From Rhodococcus sp. 105337 (GTDB lineage Bacteria; Actinomycetota; Actinomycetes; Mycobacteriales; Mycobacteriaceae): 64,000 nt of DNA. Location: NCBI RefSeq assembly GCF_012844225.1, contig NZ_JABAGQ010000013.1, positions 1-64,000 of the forward strand. The letters are read 5' to 3'. The notes beneath the pieces were generated by a model, which ran no database searches, had not been told where the DNA came from, and worked only from the letters and a program-made list of their open reading frames with translations. Numbering within the stretch: the stretch's first letter is position 1; each line of letters begins with the position of its first letter. Made by a program: the position numbers and the translations under genes. Below, in pieces: positions 39,011 through 50,968 of the stretch.

Positions 39011-40908
39011 CGCGAGGCTCCACCTCTCGCCGTGTACCGCCGGGTCGTGCGACACCGGCAGCACGCGGCGGCGCCCGACGCGCTCGACAGGCTCCGGCTC
39101 GTGGCGGCTCCACCGGCTTCGAGTTCCGGAACCGGATCGGGCGCGGGGTCATGTTCTTGGCGTTGGCCGCCGTCGCCGTGCAGTTGCTGGTGGTCCAGGT
39201 GTTCCAAGCGCCGACGCTGTCGGCCGAGGCTGCGAGCCAGCGGACCACCCGTCTCGTCGAACCTGCGACCCGGGGGACGATCGGCGACCGCAACGGGAAC
39301 CCGATCGCCTACACGATGGAAGCGAAAGCGCTGACTTTTCAACCGGTCCGCGTCCGAAAAGAACTGGAAGAAGCACGCGAGAAGGACCCGTCGGCGCCTG
39401 CGACCGACGAATACCTCGAGGGCGTCGCCAAGGCCGTGCACAAGGCACTCGGTACGGCGGCACCCGAGAAGGACGTGCTGGAGAAACTCGAAAGCGACGA
39501 GAGTTTCGTCTATCTCGCGCGCGGGGTCGACCCGGGTGTCGCAGCCGAGATCGTCGAGGAATACGACATGGTCGGTCTCGAACGGCAGGACATCCGGCTG
39601 TATCCGGGCGGTTCCCTCGCCGCGAACATCGTGGGCGCGACGGGCTGGGACGGACACGGTCTCATCGGCCTCGAAGCCTCGATGGATTCGATGCTGGCCG
39701 GTACGGACGGTTCGTCGACGTACGACCGGGGTTCCGACGGTGCGGTGATCCCGGGCAGTTGGCGTGACCGGCAACCCGCCGTGAACGGATCGTCCGTCGA
39801 ACTCACCATCGACAACGACATCCAGTACTACGTCCAGCAGCAGGTGCAACGTGCCCGCGACCTGTCGGGTGCGAAGAACGCGTCGGCCGTCGTCCTGGAC
39901 GCGCACACCGGCCAGGTGCTCGCGATGTCCAACGACAACACGTTCGACCCGTCGATCGGCGTGGCCAACAACCCGCCCGACGCGGAGCAGGGCAACCTCG
40001 CGGTGAGTTCCCCGTTCGAGCCCGGGTCGGTGAACAAGATCATCACTGCTGCCGCGGCCATCGAGGACGGCCTCACCACCCCCGCCGAGGTACTCCAGGT
40101 GCCCGGCACCATCACCATGTCCGGTGCCACGGTCAAGGACGCGTGGGACCACGGGGTGGTCCCGTACACCACGACCGGCGTGTTCGGAAAGTCCTCGAAC
40201 GTGGGCACACTGATGCTCGCGGAGCGGGTCGGTGAGGACCGCTACGCCGAAATGCTGAACCTGTTCGGACTCGGGCAGCGCACCGAGGTGGGCCTGCCGG
40301 GCGAATCCGCCGGCCTGGTACCCAGCCGCGAGCAGTGGTCCGGTGGCACCTTCGCGAACCTGCCCATCGGGCAGGGCCTGTCGATGACGTTGTTGCAGAT
40401 GACGAGCATCTACCAGGCGATTGCGAACGACGGCGAACGCGTACCTCCGCGGATCGTCCGGGCGACGATCGGACCGGACGGGTCCCGGGAGGAGACACCC
40501 CGGCCGGACCCGGTGCGTGTCGTGAGCCCGCAGACCGCCGCGACCGTGCGCGACATGTTCCGGTCGGTGGTGCAGGACGACACCGGTAACCAGCGCGGGA
40601 CGGGCACCGGAGCCGCGATCGAGGGTTACCAGATTTCGGGTAAGACGGGCACCGCCCAGCAGATCGACCAGAACTGCAAGTGCTACTCGAATTCGGACTA
40701 CTGGATCACCTTCGCCGGTATCGCCCCGGCGGACGATCCTCGGTACGTCGTCGGGATCATGCTCGACGCACCGACGCGCAGTGCCGACGGGTCCGGCGGT
40801 CAATCGGCCGCGCCGCTGTTCCGCGACATCGCGTCGTGGTTGCTGCAGCGCACCGGAGTGCCGCTGTCCACCGATCCGGGGAGCAAGTTGATCCTGCAGA
40901 TCGACTGA
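39007..40908 (+). CDS. pbpB: penicillin-binding protein PBP2/FtsI (septal transpeptidase)
   Basis: 633-residue class B penicillin-binding protein that crosslinks septal peptidoglycan with FtsW. Membrane anchor at about 47-66, a dimerisation domain, then the transpeptidase domain with active-site S341-VN-K344, S396-S-N398 and K546-T-G548. GTG at 39007 overlaps the ftsL stop. A 113-base gap with no clear hairpin separates it from murE; in M. tuberculosis PE_PGRS genes were inserted at this point. Confidence 0.96.
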   Translation: MTRGSTSRRVPPGRATPAARGGARRARQAPARGGSTGFEFRNRIGRGVMFLALAAVAVQLLVVQVFQAPTLSAEAASQRTTRLVEPATRGTIGDRNGNPIAYTMEAKALTFQPVRVRKELEEAREKDPSAPATDEYLEGVAKAVHKALGTAAPEKDVLEKLESDESFVYLARGVDPGVAAEIVEEYDMVGLERQDIRLYPGGSLAANIVGATGWDGHGLIGLEASMDSMLAGTDGSSTYDRGSDGAVIPGSWRDRQPAVNGSSVELTIDNDIQYYVQQQVQRARDLSGAKNASAVVLDAHTGQVLAMSNDNTFDPSIGVANNPPDAEQGNLAVSSPFEPGSVNKIITAAAAIEDGLTTPAEVLQVPGTITMSGATVKDAWDHGVVPYTTTGVFGKSSNVGTLMLAERVGEDRYAEMLNLFGLGQRTEVGLPGESAGLVPSREQWSGGTFANLPIGQGLSMTLLQMTSIYQAIANDGERVPPRIVRATIGPDGSREETPRPDPVRVVSPQTAATVRDMFRSVVQDDTGNQRGTGTGAAIEGYQISGKTGTAQQIDQNCKCYSNSDYWITFAGIAPADDPRYVVGIMLDAPTRSADGSGGQSAAPLFRDIASWLLQRTGVPLSTDPGSKLILQID

Positions 40909-41021
40909 TCGTCCGACCGCCTGCTGCCCTTGCCCCGGCACGTCGGTAACGTGATACGCCGGAACGAACGCAACCGTTGAGCCCGGCAGCGAGACGCTGC
41001 GGCGATAGTGAGAGGAACCTG

Positions 41022-42689
41022 GTGCCTGTGTCATCGAGTCCGGATCCGACGCCTCCGGAGGAGGGCCGTCGGCCCGAACATCCACCGGTGACGCGGATCG
41101 AGGATCTCGCCGCCGCGATCGGCGCCGAGCTGACCGCGGTGGGGAACGAAGCGCCGGCCGGGGACACCTCGGTGACCGGCATCGATCTCCGGGCACAGGG
41201 CATCCGACCCGGCGATATCTTCGCGGCCCTGCCCGGTGCACGCGCGCACGGCGCGTCCTTCGCAGCCGAGGCCCTCGACCGGGGTGCCGTCGCCGTCCTC
41301 ACCGATGCGGAGGGATGCGACCTCGTCGCTGCGGTCGCGTCCGGCCCCGTCGCGGTCCTGGTGCATCCTGATCCTCGTTCGGTACTGGGCGCTGCCTCGG
41401 CGACGGTGTACGGACATCCGTCCCGCCGGATGCGCGTCGTCGGCATCACCGGCACCTCCGGCAAGACGACCACCGCCTATCTCGTCGAAGCGGGGCTGTC
41501 CGCGGCCGGGCATGTCGCCGGTCTGGTGGGCACCGTCGAGACCCGCATCGACGGCATCCGGATACCCAGCGCCCTGACGACGCCGGAAGCTCCCCAACTC
41601 CACGCTCTGTTCGCCGTCATGCTCGAACGCGGTGTCGACACCGTGGTGATGGAGGTGTCGAGCCATGCGCTGGCGCTCGGACGCGTCGACGCCACGGACT
41701 TCGACGTCGGTGCGTTCACCAATCTGTCGCAGGATCACCTCGATTTCCACAAGGACTTCGAGGATTACTTCGGTGCGAAAGCGCGACTGTTCGCGCAGGA
41801 CTCCCCGGTGCGAGCCGCACGCGCGGTGGTATGCGTGGACGATCCCTGGGGCGAGCGGATGGCCGAGGTCGCCGCGACCGGCCGCGCCGGCGAGGACGCG
41901 GTGTGGACGCTCGGCACCGCACCGGGGACCGGGGCCGATTGGACGGTTTCCGACCCGACCACCGACCCCGACGGAGCGCAGGACTTCACGCTGACCGGAC
42001 CCGCCGGCGACGGGCACCGCATGTCGGTCGCTCTGCCCGGGCGGTACAACGTCACCAACGCCGCCCTGGCGGCAGCGATCTGCGCTGCCGTGGGCGCCGA
42101 CCTCGACGCCGCGATCCGCGGCATCGCCACCGTCTCGGTTCCCGGACGGGTCGAACGTGTCGAGCGAGGACAGGACTTTCTCGCGATCGTGGACTACGCC
42201 CACAAACCCGCGGCTCTCTCGGCGGTGGTGGACACTCTGCGCGGCAGCGCCACCGGCCGGATCGCGGTCGTCGTCGGGGCCGGAGGAGACCGCGACCGCG
42301 GTAAGCGACCGCTCATGGGCGAGGTCGCCGCTCGCGGAGCCGATCTGCTCATCGTCACCGACGACAACCCCCGCAGCGAGAACGCCGCCGCGATCCGCGC
42401 GGCGGTGCTCGACGGGGCATGGGCCGTCCCCGACACCGAACGCGGTGACATCCTCGAGATCGGCGACCGTGCGGCCGCCATCGATGCCGCCGTGCAGTGG
42501 GCCCGCCCGGGGGATGTCGTCCTCGTCGCCGGTAAAGGCCACGAGACCGGTCAGGAAATAGACGGCACGAAGCATCCTTTCGACGACCGAGAGGTGCTGG
42601 CCGCGTCCATCGACCGCCGCGGCACCTCCGGGTACGACGGTCACATCCCGCCCGCTGTGGGCGGTCCGCATCACGGAGGCACTGCATGA
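41022..42689 (+). CDS. murE: UDP-MurNAc-L-Ala-D-Glu:meso-DAP ligase
   Basis: 555-residue Mur ligase adding meso-diaminopimelate. ATP loop GITGTSGKTTTAYL, the catalytic EVSSHALALGRVD region, and the DAP-selective DNPRSEN motif are present, so DAP rather than lysine is the third residue. GTG at 41022 has AGAGGA 5 bases upstream; a GTG at 41028 is also possible and a TTG at 40977 is unlikely. Overlaps murF by ATGA. Confidence 0.96.
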   Translation: MPVSSSPDPTPPEEGRRPEHPPVTRIEDLAAAIGAELTAVGNEAPAGDTSVTGIDLRAQGIRPGDIFAALPGARAHGASFAAEALDRGAVAVLTDAEGCDLVAAVASGPVAVLVHPDPRSVLGAASATVYGHPSRRMRVVGITGTSGKTTTAYLVEAGLSAAGHVAGLVGTVETRIDGIRIPSALTTPEAPQLHALFAVMLERGVDTVVMEVSSHALALGRVDATDFDVGAFTNLSQDHLDFHKDFEDYFGAKARLFAQDSPVRAARAVVCVDDPWGERMAEVAATGRAGEDAVWTLGTAPGTGADWTVSDPTTDPDGAQDFTLTGPAGDGHRMSVALPGRYNVTNAALAAAICAAVGADLDAAIRGIATVSVPGRVERVERGQDFLAIVDYAHKPAALSAVVDTLRGSATGRIAVVVGAGGDRDRGKRPLMGEVAARGADLLIVTDDNPRSENAAAIRAAVLDGAWAVPDTERGDILEIGDRAAAIDAAVQWARPGDVVLVAGKGHETGQEIDGTKHPFDDREVLAASIDRRGTSGYDGHIPPAVGGPHHGGTA

Positions 42690-44215
42690 TCCCGATGACA
42701 CTCGAACGCATCGCGGAGGTGGTCGGGGGAACGCTCTACGACACCGATGATCCGTCCGCCGAGGTGACCGGCACGGTGGAGTTCGATTCCCGGAAGATCG
42801 GCCCCGGGGGCCTGTTCCTCGCGCTGCCCGGCGCCCGGTCGGACGGCCACGACCACGCGGCCGCAGCGATCGAGGCCGGGGCGGTCGCGGTGCTTGCGGC
42901 GCGACCGGTCGGTGTTCCCGCGATCGTGGTGCCGGCGCTCGCCCCCACCGACACCAACGCGCTCGCCCTCGAGCACGACGCCGACGGTTCGGGCGCTGCG
43001 GTCCTCGCGGCGCTGGCCGCTCTGGCACGGTCGGTCGTCGACGCCCTCACCGCACGCGGGCTGACGGTCGTCGGCGTCACCGGATCTGCCGGCAAGACGT
43101 CGACCAAGGATCTGCTCGCGGCGGTGCTCTCACCCCTCGGCCCGGTGATCGCGCCGCCCGGATCGTTCAACAATGAACTGGGTCATCCGTGGACGGCGTT
43201 GCGCGCCACCGAGGACACCCGGTTCCTCGTGCTGGAGATGTCCGCGCGTGGTCGCGGGCACATCGCGACACTCGCCGCCATCGCACCGCCGAAGATCGGC
43301 GTGGTGCTCAACGTCGGCACCGCGCACCTCGGCGAGTTCGGGTCGCAGGAAGTCATCGCCCAAACTAAGGGCGAACTGGTCGAGGCACTGCCCGACGCCT
43401 CGGAGGGTGGCGTCGCGGTGCTCAACGCAGACGATCTCCTCGTGGCGCAGATGGCAGCGCGGACAACGGCACGCGTGGTGTGGGTCGGCAGCGGAGACAC
43501 TGCCCATATCCGCGCCGAGGACGTGCGCCTCGACGACGAGGCGAGGGCGTCGTTCACCGCCGTCTTCCGCGAGGACGCGGGGGAGCGCCGCGTACCGGTG
43601 ACCCTCGCGGTGCACGGTGAGCACCAGGTCTCCAACGCCCTGTCGGCCCTCGCCGTCGCGGTCGAGTGCGGTGCGACCCCCGAGCAGGCCGCCGGCGCTC
43701 TCGCCGCCGCATCGCCCGTATCGGCGCACCGTATGGCGGTGCGCACGCGCGCCGACGGCGTCACGATCATCGACGACGCCTACAACGCCAACCCGGATTC
43801 GATGCGGGCGGGTATCAAAGCACTGGTGACGATGGCGCGAGCCGGAAACACCCGTCGCCGCACCTTCGCGGTGCTCGGCGAGATGGCAGAACTCGGCGAC
43901 GACTCCGTCGTCCAGCACGACGCGATCGGCCGCCTCGCGGTCCGGCTCGACGTCAGCCGCGTCATCGCGGTCGGACCCACGAGACAGGTCCGTGGCCTCT
44001 ACCAGGGCGCTGTGATGGAAGGATCCTGGGGCGAGGAAGCCTGCCACGTGCCCGACGCGGACGCGGCGATCGCTCTCCTCCGTGAAGAACTGGAGCCGGG
44101 CGACATCGTTCTCGTCAAGGCGTCACAATCGGTCGGACTGTGGGCGGTGGCCGATGCCCTGCTCGGCGACCCCGCCGACAACACCGCTGCTACGGGGACG
44201 GAGGACGCCCGGTGA
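42686..44215 (+). CDS. murF: UDP-MurNAc-tripeptide:D-alanyl-D-alanine ligase
   Basis: 509-residue Mur ligase completing the UDP-MurNAc-pentapeptide. P-loop [24 protein letters not shown], and [15 protein letters not shown] are characteristic of MurF. ATG at 42686 overlaps the murE stop; a second ATG at codon 4 is possible. Its stop overlaps the mraY start. Confidence 0.96.
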   Translation: MIPMTLERIAEVVGGTLYDTDDPSAEVTGTVEFDSRKIGPGGLFLALPGARSDGHDHAAAAIEAGAVAVLAARPVGVPAIVVPALAPTDTNALALEHDADGSGAAVLAALAALARSVVDALTARGLTVVGVTGSAGKTSTKDLLAAVLSPLGPVIAPPGSFNNELGHPWTALRATEDTRFLVLEMSARGRGHIATLAAIAPPKIGVVLNVGTAHLGEFGSQEVIAQTKGELVEALPDASEGGVAVLNADDLLVAQMAARTTARVVWVGSGDTAHIRAEDVRLDDEARASFTAVFREDAGERRVPVTLAVHGEHQVSNALSALAVAVECGATPEQAAGALAAASPVSAHRMAVRTRADGVTIIDDAYNANPDSMRAGIKALVTMARAGNTRRRTFAVLGEMAELGDDSVVQHDAIGRLAVRLDVSRVIAVGPTRQVRGLYQGAVMEGSWGEEACHVPDADAAIALLREELEPGDIVLVKASQSVGLWAVADALLGDPADNTAATGTEDAR

Positions 44216-45291
44216 GACAGATTCTCTTTGCCGCAGGTATCGCACTTGCGGTGTCGATCCTGCTCACCCCGGTCCTCATCAAAGCCTTCTCCCGGCAGGG
44301 CTTCGGCCAGGAGATCCGGGTGGAGGGCCCGCAGAGCCATCAGGCCAAGCGCGGCACGCCCACGATGGGCGGCGTCGCGATTCTCGCCGGCCTGTGGGCC
44401 GGATACTGGGGGTCGCACCTGATCGGCCTGGGCTACGACGCTCAGGGACCCACGGCGTCGGGCCTGCTCGTCCTCGGCCTGACCACCGCATTGGGCGGCG
44501 TCGGTTTCCTCGACGACTTCATCAAGATCCGCAAGCAGCGCAACCTGGGTCTGAACAAGACGGCCAAGCTCGTCGGCCAGCTGGTCGCAGCCGTGGCCTT
44601 CGGCATCCTCGCGCTGCAGTTTCGCAACAGTGACGGACTGACGCCCGCCAGCACCGACCTGTCGTACGTGCGCGACATCGCCACGGTGTCGATGGGTTCG
44701 ATCGTGTTCATACTCTTCGTCTATCTGCTGGTCAGCGCGTGGTCGAACGCGGTGAACCTCACGGACGGACTCGACGGGCTCGCCGCGGGGTCGATGGCGC
44801 TCGTGCTCGGTGCGTACGTGATCATCACGTTCTGGCAGTACCGCAATGCGTGCGTGGTCGAACCGACCGCCGGGTGCTACGACGTCCGCGACCCGCTCGA
44901 CCTCGCGCTGCTGTGCGCGGCCGCAGCGGCCGCGTGCATCGGCTTCCTGTGGTGGAACGCCGCTCCCGCGAAGATCTTCATGGGCGACACCGGTTCGCTC
45001 GCCCTCGGCGGGATGCTCGCCGGTCTGTCGGTCACCACCCGTACCGAACTGCTCATGGTCGTCATCGGCGCGCTGTTCGTCGCCGAAGCCGCATCGGTGG
45101 TCATCCAGGTGGCGGTGTTCCGCTCCAGCCGACGGCGCGTGTTCCGCATGGCGCCGTTCCACCACCACTTCGAACTCGGCGGATGGGCGGAAACCACGGT
45201 CATCATCCGGTTCTGGTTGCTCGCCGCCATCGCCTCGGCGATCGGCCTCGCCCTGTTCTACAGCGAGTACCTCGCGGCGATCGGGGACTGA
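44212..45291 (+). CDS. mraY: phospho-MurNAc-pentapeptide transferase
   Basis: 359-residue, about ten-helix membrane enzyme transferring phospho-MurNAc-pentapeptide to undecaprenyl phosphate to make lipid I. Conserved loops: KRGTPTMGG, the [13 protein letters not shown] Asp pair, [13 protein letters not shown], and the [12 protein letters not shown] and [11 protein letters not shown] signatures. GTG at 44212, with GGAGGA 6 bases upstream, overlaps the murF stop (GTGA). Confidence 0.97.
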   Translation: MRQILFAAGIALAVSILLTPVLIKAFSRQGFGQEIRVEGPQSHQAKRGTPTMGGVAILAGLWAGYWGSHLIGLGYDAQGPTASGLLVLGLTTALGGVGFLDDFIKIRKQRNLGLNKTAKLVGQLVAAVAFGILALQFRNSDGLTPASTDLSYVRDIATVSMGSIVFILFVYLLVSAWSNAVNLTDGLDGLAAGSMALVLGAYVIITFWQYRNACVVEPTAGCYDVRDPLDLALLCAAAAAACIGFLWWNAAPAKIFMGDTGSLALGGMLAGLSVTTRTELLMVVIGALFVAEAASVVIQVAVFRSSRRRVFRMAPFHHHFELGGWAETTVIIRFWLLAAIASAIGLALFYSEYLAAIGD

Positions 45292-45295
45292 CGCC

Positions 45296-46792
45296 ATGAC
45301 CTACGATCTGGAGCGACTGCGCGGAGCCCGCGTCCTCGTCGCGGGTGCCGGGGTGTCGGGCCGGGCGACGATCGCGCCGCTGTCCCATCTCGGCGCCCAC
45401 GTCACCGTCACGGACCGCAACGCCGATGCGCTGGCACGGTGCGCCGAACTGGGAGCCGACACGGTCGAGCTGGACCGCCTGCTCGAAGACAACACGTCGC
45501 TGCGTGATTTCGCCCTGGTCGTCACGAGCCCCGGTTTTCCGCCGAGCGCACCGCTGTTGTCGCGGGCGGCCGGTGCCGCCCTTCCCATCTGGGGCGATAT
45601 CGAGTTGTCGTGGCGCATCGACCGGGCGGAGATCTACGGTCCTGCCCGCAGGTGGCTGGTGGTGACGGGCACCAACGGCAAGACCACCACGACGACGATG
45701 CTGCACGCGATCCTCGAGGCTGCCGGGATCCCCAGCGCGGCCTGCGGCAACATCGGTCTGCCGGTGCTCGACGTGCTTCGCCGCAGTGAGCCCCGCGCGG
45801 ACGTGCTGGCCGTCGAACTGTCGTCGTTCCAGCTGCATTGGGCTCCGTCGGTGCGGCCCGACGCCGGCGTGATCCTCAACATCGCCGAAGACCATCTCGA
45901 CTGGCACGGCGGCATCGAGAACTACATCGAGGCGAAGCTTCGCGCGCTGACCGGGACCGTCGGGGTGCTCGGACTCGACGACCCCATCGCAGGGTCGCTG
46001 CGCGACCGATCGCGCGCCGTCTTCACCGTCGGATTCACGCTCGGCTATCCCGATGCCGGCGAACTCGGGATCAGCGGCGACGTTCTCGTCGACCGCGCAT
46101 TCGCGGACTCCGCGGTGCTCGCGTCCGTCGACGACGTCACACCGCCGGGGCCCGCGGGCCTGTCCGATGCGCTGGCGGCAGCGGCGCTCGCCCGTGCCAT
46201 CGACGTCCCGGAATCGGCCGTGCACGACGGACTGCTGCGGCACCGGGTCGGGCCGCATCGCGCCGCACCCGTCGGGGTCGTCGACCAGGTCCACTACATC
46301 GACGACTCGAAGGCCACCAACCCGCACGCCGCGCGCAGTTCACTTCTCGCCCACGATCGCGTGGTGTGGATCGCTGGAGGCCTCCTCAAAGGCGCCCGCG
46401 TCGACGATCTCGTGGTCGAAGTGGCACCGCGGCTCTCCGCGGTGGTGCTGCTCGGACGTGACGCCGGGGAGATTGCCGACGCACTCACGCGACACGCACC
46501 CGAGGTCCCCGTGGTGCTGGTGGACACGCGCGACGATGGTGCGATGACCAGTGAGCTCGCCGGAGAGGCGCGTGGGCAGGCCGGACCGAGACGAGTCGCC
46601 GTGCCCGGCGCCGACGCCCCCACGGCGATGCGTGTCGCCGTGCAGGAGGCCGCCGCGCTCGCCCGGCCCGGTGAGGCGGTGTTGCTGGCACCGGCCGCCG
46701 CGTCGCTCGACATGTTCGCCGACTACGCGCAACGCGGTCGCAGTTTCGTCGCCGCTGTGGAAGAACTCCGCCGGGGCGGGACCGAGCGGTGA
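45296..46792 (+). CDS. murD: UDP-MurNAc-L-alanine:D-glutamate ligase
   Basis: 498-residue Mur ligase adding D-Glu. N-terminal Rossmann-like [20 protein letters not shown] loop [22 protein letters not shown], and [16 protein letters not shown] at 45296, four bases after the mraY stop. Its stop overlaps ftsW. Confidence 0.96.
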   Translation: MTYDLERLRGARVLVAGAGVSGRATIAPLSHLGAHVTVTDRNADALARCAELGADTVELDRLLEDNTSLRDFALVVTSPGFPPSAPLLSRAAGAALPIWGDIELSWRIDRAEIYGPARRWLVVTGTNGKTTTTTMLHAILEAAGIPSAACGNIGLPVLDVLRRSEPRADVLAVELSSFQLHWAPSVRPDAGVILNIAEDHLDWHGGIENYIEAKLRALTGTVGVLGLDDPIAGSLRDRSRAVFTVGFTLGYPDAGELGISGDVLVDRAFADSAVLASVDDVTPPGPAGLSDALAAAALARAIDVPESAVHDGLLRHRVGPHRAAPVGVVDQVHYIDDSKATNPHAARSSLLAHDRVVWIAGGLLKGARVDDLVVEVAPRLSAVVLLGRDAGEIADALTRHAPEVPVVLVDTRDDGAMTSELAGEARGQAGPRRVAVPGADAPTAMRVAVQEAAALARPGEAVLLAPAAASLDMFADYAQRGRSFVAAVEELRRGGTER

Positions 46793-48291
46793 TCTCGAAG
46801 CCAGGCCGAGCGTCCCGACGTCCGGCCGTGGAGGCCCGTGGCGGGCGGCTCGGCGCGTGGATGGCCCGGCCACTCGCATCGTTCCACCTCGTGGTGACGA
46901 TCGCCGTGCTGCTCACCGTGCTCGGCCTGGTGATGGTGCTGTCGTCGTCCAGCGTCGGGGCCGTGGTGTCGGTGGGGTCCGCCTACGGGCTGTTCACCTC
47001 CCAGCTGGTCTTCGCCGCGATCGGCATGGTCATCTTCTATATCGCGTTGCAGATACCGGTCCGGTTGCTGCGCAAGTACTCGTTCGTCGCATTCGCAGCG
47101 TCGGTCGCCGCGCTCGTCCTGGTGCTCATCCCCGGCATCGGCACCCTCTCGCAGGGCACACGAGGCTGGTTCGTCGTCTTCGGAGTGTCCCTGCAGCCGT
47201 CCGAGGTCGCCAAGATCACGCTCGCATTGTGGGGCGCCCACCTGCTGGCATCGCGACGCGCAGAGAACTCCACGCTCAAGGAGATGCTCGTCCCGCTCCT
47301 CCCCGCCGCGCTGGTCGTGACGGGGCTGATCGTGTTGCAGCCCGACCTCGGTACCACGGTGTCGCTGGTCATCATCGTGCTGGCGCTGCTGTGGTTCGCC
47401 GGGTTGCCGCTCAAGGTGTACCTCGGGATGCTCGGGACCGCGGTCGCGCTCGCGGCGATCCTCGCGGTCACCGCCGGTTACCGCTCACAGCGCGTGCGCG
47501 CCTTCTTCAATCCGGGCGACGACCCCCAGGGCATCGGATATCAGGCACGCCAGGCCAAGTTCTCGCTGGCGGACGGGGGGCTGTGGGGCCGCGGCCTCGG
47601 CCAGAGCCGCGCGAAGTGGAGCTACCTTCCGAACGCGCACAACGACTTCATCTTCGCGATCATCGGCGAAGAACTCGGTTTTCTCGGCGGCGCCGCGGTC
47701 ATCGGCCTGTTCGGCCTGTTCGCCTTCGTCGGGCTCCGCATCGCGATGCGGTCGGTCGACCCGTTCCTGCGTCTGTTCACCGCCACGGCGACCACCTGGA
47801 TCATCGGCCAGGCCTTCATCAACATCGGCTACGTCGTCGGTGTGCTCCCCGTGACGGGTCTCCAGTTGCCGCTGGTGTCCGCCGGTGGCACCTCGACCGC
47901 GACGACACTTCTCATGTTCGGGCTGATCGCCAATGCTGCCCGCCACGAACCGGAGGCCATCGCCGCACTCCAGGCGGGCCAGGACGGCCGGTTCGCGCGG
48001 CTGATCCGGTTGCGGCAACCGGAACCGTACCTGCCGCCCCGGGGCGGAACGCGTACCGTCACAGCACGGGCAGCCCAGCGCCGTGGAGACCCGCGGGCCG
48101 CCGGCCGCGACGACCGTGGCCGTTCTGCCGGTGCCGGTACCCGGACGCGCCGCGCGCCCGCCCGGGTGGACGGCGCACCCACGCGCAGAGCCGAACCCGC
48201 ACGGGAATCGGCCCGTGCCGCCCGTCAGAAGACCGCCCGCACCACACGCGGTGCGAATGGACGAACCGGAGAGCGAGGGAATCGTAGGTGA
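46789..48291 (+). CDS. ftsW: septal peptidoglycan glycosyltransferase FtsW
   Basis: 500-residue SEDS-family polymerase acting with PbpB at the septum. About ten helices; conserved [37 protein letters not shown] and the extracellular [15 protein letters not shown] loop. The C-terminal about 100 residues form an Arg/Ala/Gly-rich, strongly basic cytoplasmic tail. In mycobacteria the FtsW tail contacts FtsZ and PbpB. GTG overlaps the murD stop. Confidence 0.96.
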   Translation: MISKPGRASRRPAVEARGGRLGAWMARPLASFHLVVTIAVLLTVLGLVMVLSSSSVGAVVSVGSAYGLFTSQLVFAAIGMVIFYIALQIPVRLLRKYSFVAFAASVAALVLVLIPGIGTLSQGTRGWFVVFGVSLQPSEVAKITLALWGAHLLASRRAENSTLKEMLVPLLPAALVVTGLIVLQPDLGTTVSLVIIVLALLWFAGLPLKVYLGMLGTAVALAAILAVTAGYRSQRVRAFFNPGDDPQGIGYQARQAKFSLADGGLWGRGLGQSRAKWSYLPNAHNDFIFAIIGEELGFLGGAAVIGLFGLFAFVGLRIAMRSVDPFLRLFTATATTWIIGQAFINIGYVVGVLPVTGLQLPLVSAGGTSTATTLLMFGLIANAARHEPEAIAALQAGQDGRFARLIRLRQPEPYLPPRGGTRTVTARAAQRRGDPRAAGRDDRGRSAGAGTRTRRAPARVDGAPTRRAEPARESARAARQKTARTTRGANGRTGERGNRR

Positions 48292-49442
48292 GTGGGGAGA
48301 AGTCTGCCCTGTCCGTGGTGGTGGCCGGAGGTGGGACCGCCGGCCACATCGAACCGGCACTCGCCGTGGCCGATGCCGTCCGGGAACTCGTGCCCGATGC
48401 GAGGATCACCGCGCTCGGCACCGCGCGCGGATTGGAGACGACGCTCGTGCCGCGGCGCGGGTATCCCCTCGAGCTGATCCCGCCGGTGCCCCTGCCCCGC
48501 AAGCCGACCCTCGACCTGGCGAAGCTGCCCGCCCGTGTGGTGGCCTCGGTGCGCCGCACCCGCGAAATCCTCGACGAGGTCGATGCCGACATCGTCGTCG
48601 GGTTCGGTGGATACGTCGCGTTGCCCGCCTATCTCGCCGCCGGCGCCGGACCGCTCCGGAGGCGGCGGCGCATCCCCGTGATCGTGCACGAGGCCAACGC
48701 GAGCGCCGGTATTGCGAATCGGATCGGCGCGCTGCGCGCCGAACGGGTACTCGCGGCAGTGCCGGGATCGGGGATCCTCCGCCGCGGTGACGCGCAGATC
48801 GTCGGTATCCCGGTGCGCTCGTCCATCACCCGTCTCGACCGTCGGGCGCTGCGCGCCGAAGCGCGCCGCCATTTCGGGCTTCCCGACGACGTGCCGGTAC
48901 TGCTCGTCTTCGGCGGATCCCAGGGCGCACGCTCGCTCAACGAGGCGGTCGTCGGGGCATCCGGCGCGCTGGCCGAGGCGGGGATCGCCGTGCTGCATGC
49001 GCACGGTCCGAAGAACACCGTGAGCGTTCCTTCCCATCCCGGCCATGCGACCGCGCCGTACGTCGCGGTGCCGTACCTCGAGCGCATGGACCTCGCCTAC
49101 TCGGCGGCCGACGCCGTCGTGTGCCGTTCGGGTGCGATGACCGTCGCGGAGGTGTCGGCCGTGGGACTGCCCGCGGTATACGTGCCGCTTCCACACGGAA
49201 ACGGGGAACAGGCACTCAACGCCCGTCCCGTCGCCGCCGCCGGGGGTGCGATGATTGTCGCGGACGGCGATCTGACGCCCGAGTACATCGCCGGCACTGT
49301 GGTCCCGCTCCTGCGCGACCGGCAGCGAATCGACGAGATGGGTCGGCGTGCGGGCGCGGCCGGACACCGCAGTGCCGCCGACGAAGTGGCACGAATCGTG
49401 CTGGACGTGGCCGGTACGGAACCGAACAGGAGCGAACGATGA
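48288..49442 (+). CDS. murG: UDP-GlcNAc:lipid I N-acetylglucosaminyltransferase
   Basis: 384-residue GT28 enzyme forming lipid II on the inner membrane face. N-terminal [19 protein letters not shown] and [28 protein letters not shown]-terminal [14 protein letters not shown] and [24 protein letters not shown] are MurG signatures. GTG overlaps the ftsW stop; its stop overlaps murC (ATGA). Confidence 0.97.
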   Translation: MSGEKSALSVVVAGGGTAGHIEPALAVADAVRELVPDARITALGTARGLETTLVPRRGYPLELIPPVPLPRKPTLDLAKLPARVVASVRRTREILDEVDADIVVGFGGYVALPAYLAAGAGPLRRRRRIPVIVHEANASAGIANRIGALRAERVLAAVPGSGILRRGDAQIVGIPVRSSITRLDRRALRAEARRHFGLPDDVPVLLVFGGSQGARSLNEAVVGASGALAEAGIAVLHAHGPKNTVSVPSHPGHATAPYVAVPYLERMDLAYSAADAVVCRSGAMTVAEVSAVGLPAVYVPLPHGNGEQALNARPVAAAGGAMIVADGDLTPEYIAGTVVPLLRDRQRIDEMGRRAGAAGHRSAADEVARIVLDVAGTEPNRSER

Positions 49443-50968
49443 GTGCGCAGTTGCCCGCAGAACTCCAGCGGGTGCACATGGTCGGGATCGGCGGCGCCGG
49501 AATGTCCGGTATCGCACGCATCCTCCTGGCTCGCGGCGGACAGGTATCCGGGTCGGATGCGAAGGAGAGCCGCGGCGTGCTCGCACTGCGAGCGCGCGGC
49601 GCCCAGGTTCGCATCGGGCACGACGCCGGTGCCCTCGACCTGCTCGAGGGCGGTCCGACCGCGGTGGTGACCACGTTCGCCGCGATCCCGCAGAACAATC
49701 CCGAACTGGTCGCGGCACGGCAGCGCGGTATCCCGATCCTGCTGCGACCTACGGTCCTCGCATCGTTGATGCGCGGGCACCGGACCTTCCTCGTCTCCGG
49801 TACGCACGGCAAGACCTCGACCACGTCGATGCTGGTGGTCGCGCTGCAGCACTGCGGGTTCGACCCGTCCTTCGCGGTCGGCGGTGAACTCAACGAATCC
49901 GGCACCAACGCCCATCACGGCAGTGGGGACGTCTTCGTCGCCGAGGCCGACGAGAGCGACGGCTCGCTCCTGCAGTACGACCCCGACACCATCATCGTCA
50001 CGAACATCGAGCCCGACCATCTGGACTACTTCGGCACTCCCGAGGCCTACACCCGCGTGTTCGACGACTTCGTCGCGCGCCTGCCCGAAGGTGGGCTGCT
50101 CGTGGTGTGTCTCGACGACCCGGGTTCGGCCGCGCTCGCCGAGCGTGTCGTCGCGTCGGGCCGCCGCGACCTGCGGATCCTCGGGTACGGCACGTCCGAT
50201 GTCATCGGCACGGATCCCGAATACCGTGGCGTGCCTGTGGGCGTGCGACTGCTGGACTGGGAAGCCAAGGACATCGGCGGTGTCGCCGAGTTCCATCTCA
50301 CCGGTGAAGAGGGTCCGCGCACGGTGCGCCTGTCGGTGCCCGGCCGGCACATGGCGCTCAACGCTCTCGCGGCGTTGCTCGGGGCACTCGACGCCGGTGC
50401 CCAGGTCGACGAAGCGATCGAGGGTCTCGCGGGATTCGGTGGGGTACACCGCCGTTTCCAGTACACCGGCCGCGAACACGGCGTGCGGGTGTTCGACGAC
50501 TACGCGCACCATCCCACCGAGGTCCGGGCCGTTCTGGCCGCAGCCGCCGAACTGGTCGCGGGGGAACCGCTGCGGTACACCGAATCCGGGACGGAACGCC
50601 CCCGGGTGATCGTGGTGTTCCAGCCCCATCTGTATTCGCGGACAGAGACGTTCGCCACCGAGTTCGGTGCCGCGCTCGATCTCGCGGACGAGGTGGTCGT
50701 CCTCGACGTGTACGGAGCCCGTGAGGAACCGATTCCGGGGGTGAGCGGCGCACTGGTCGCGCGGGCGGTGACCAAACCGGTGCACTATCAACCGGATCTG
50801 TCCGCGGTGCCCCGTCAGGTGGCGAACCTCAGCCGACCCGGTGACATCGTGATCACCATGGGCGCGGGCGATGTCACGATGCTCGGCCGGCAGATTCTCG
50901 ACGCCCTGCACAGCCGGCCCAGCCGGTTCCGGTCCACCGCTTCCGGACCGGAGTCGGCAGGCTCGTGA
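49439..50968 (+). CDS. murC: UDP-N-acetylmuramate:L-alanine ligase
   Basis: 509-residue Mur ligase adding the first L-Ala. [31 protein letters not shown] loop [26 protein letters not shown], and [14 protein letters not shown] are diagnostic. ATG at 49439 with AGGAG upstream overlaps the murG stop. Its stop overlaps ftsQ. Confidence 0.96.
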   Translation: MSAQLPAELQRVHMVGIGGAGMSGIARILLARGGQVSGSDAKESRGVLALRARGAQVRIGHDAGALDLLEGGPTAVVTTFAAIPQNNPELVAARQRGIPILLRPTVLASLMRGHRTFLVSGTHGKTSTTSMLVVALQHCGFDPSFAVGGELNESGTNAHHGSGDVFVAEADESDGSLLQYDPDTIIVTNIEPDHLDYFGTPEAYTRVFDDFVARLPEGGLLVVCLDDPGSAALAERVVASGRRDLRILGYGTSDVIGTDPEYRGVPVGVRLLDWEAKDIGGVAEFHLTGEEGPRTVRLSVPGRHMALNALAALLGALDAGAQVDEAIEGLAGFGGVHRRFQYTGREHGVRVFDDYAHHPTEVRAVLAAAAELVAGEPLRYTESGTERPRVIVVFQPHLYSRTETFATEFGAALDLADEVVVLDVYGAREEPIPGVSGALVARAVTKPVHYQPDLSAVPRQVANLSRPGDIVITMGAGDVTMLGRQILDALHSRPSRFRSTASGPESAGS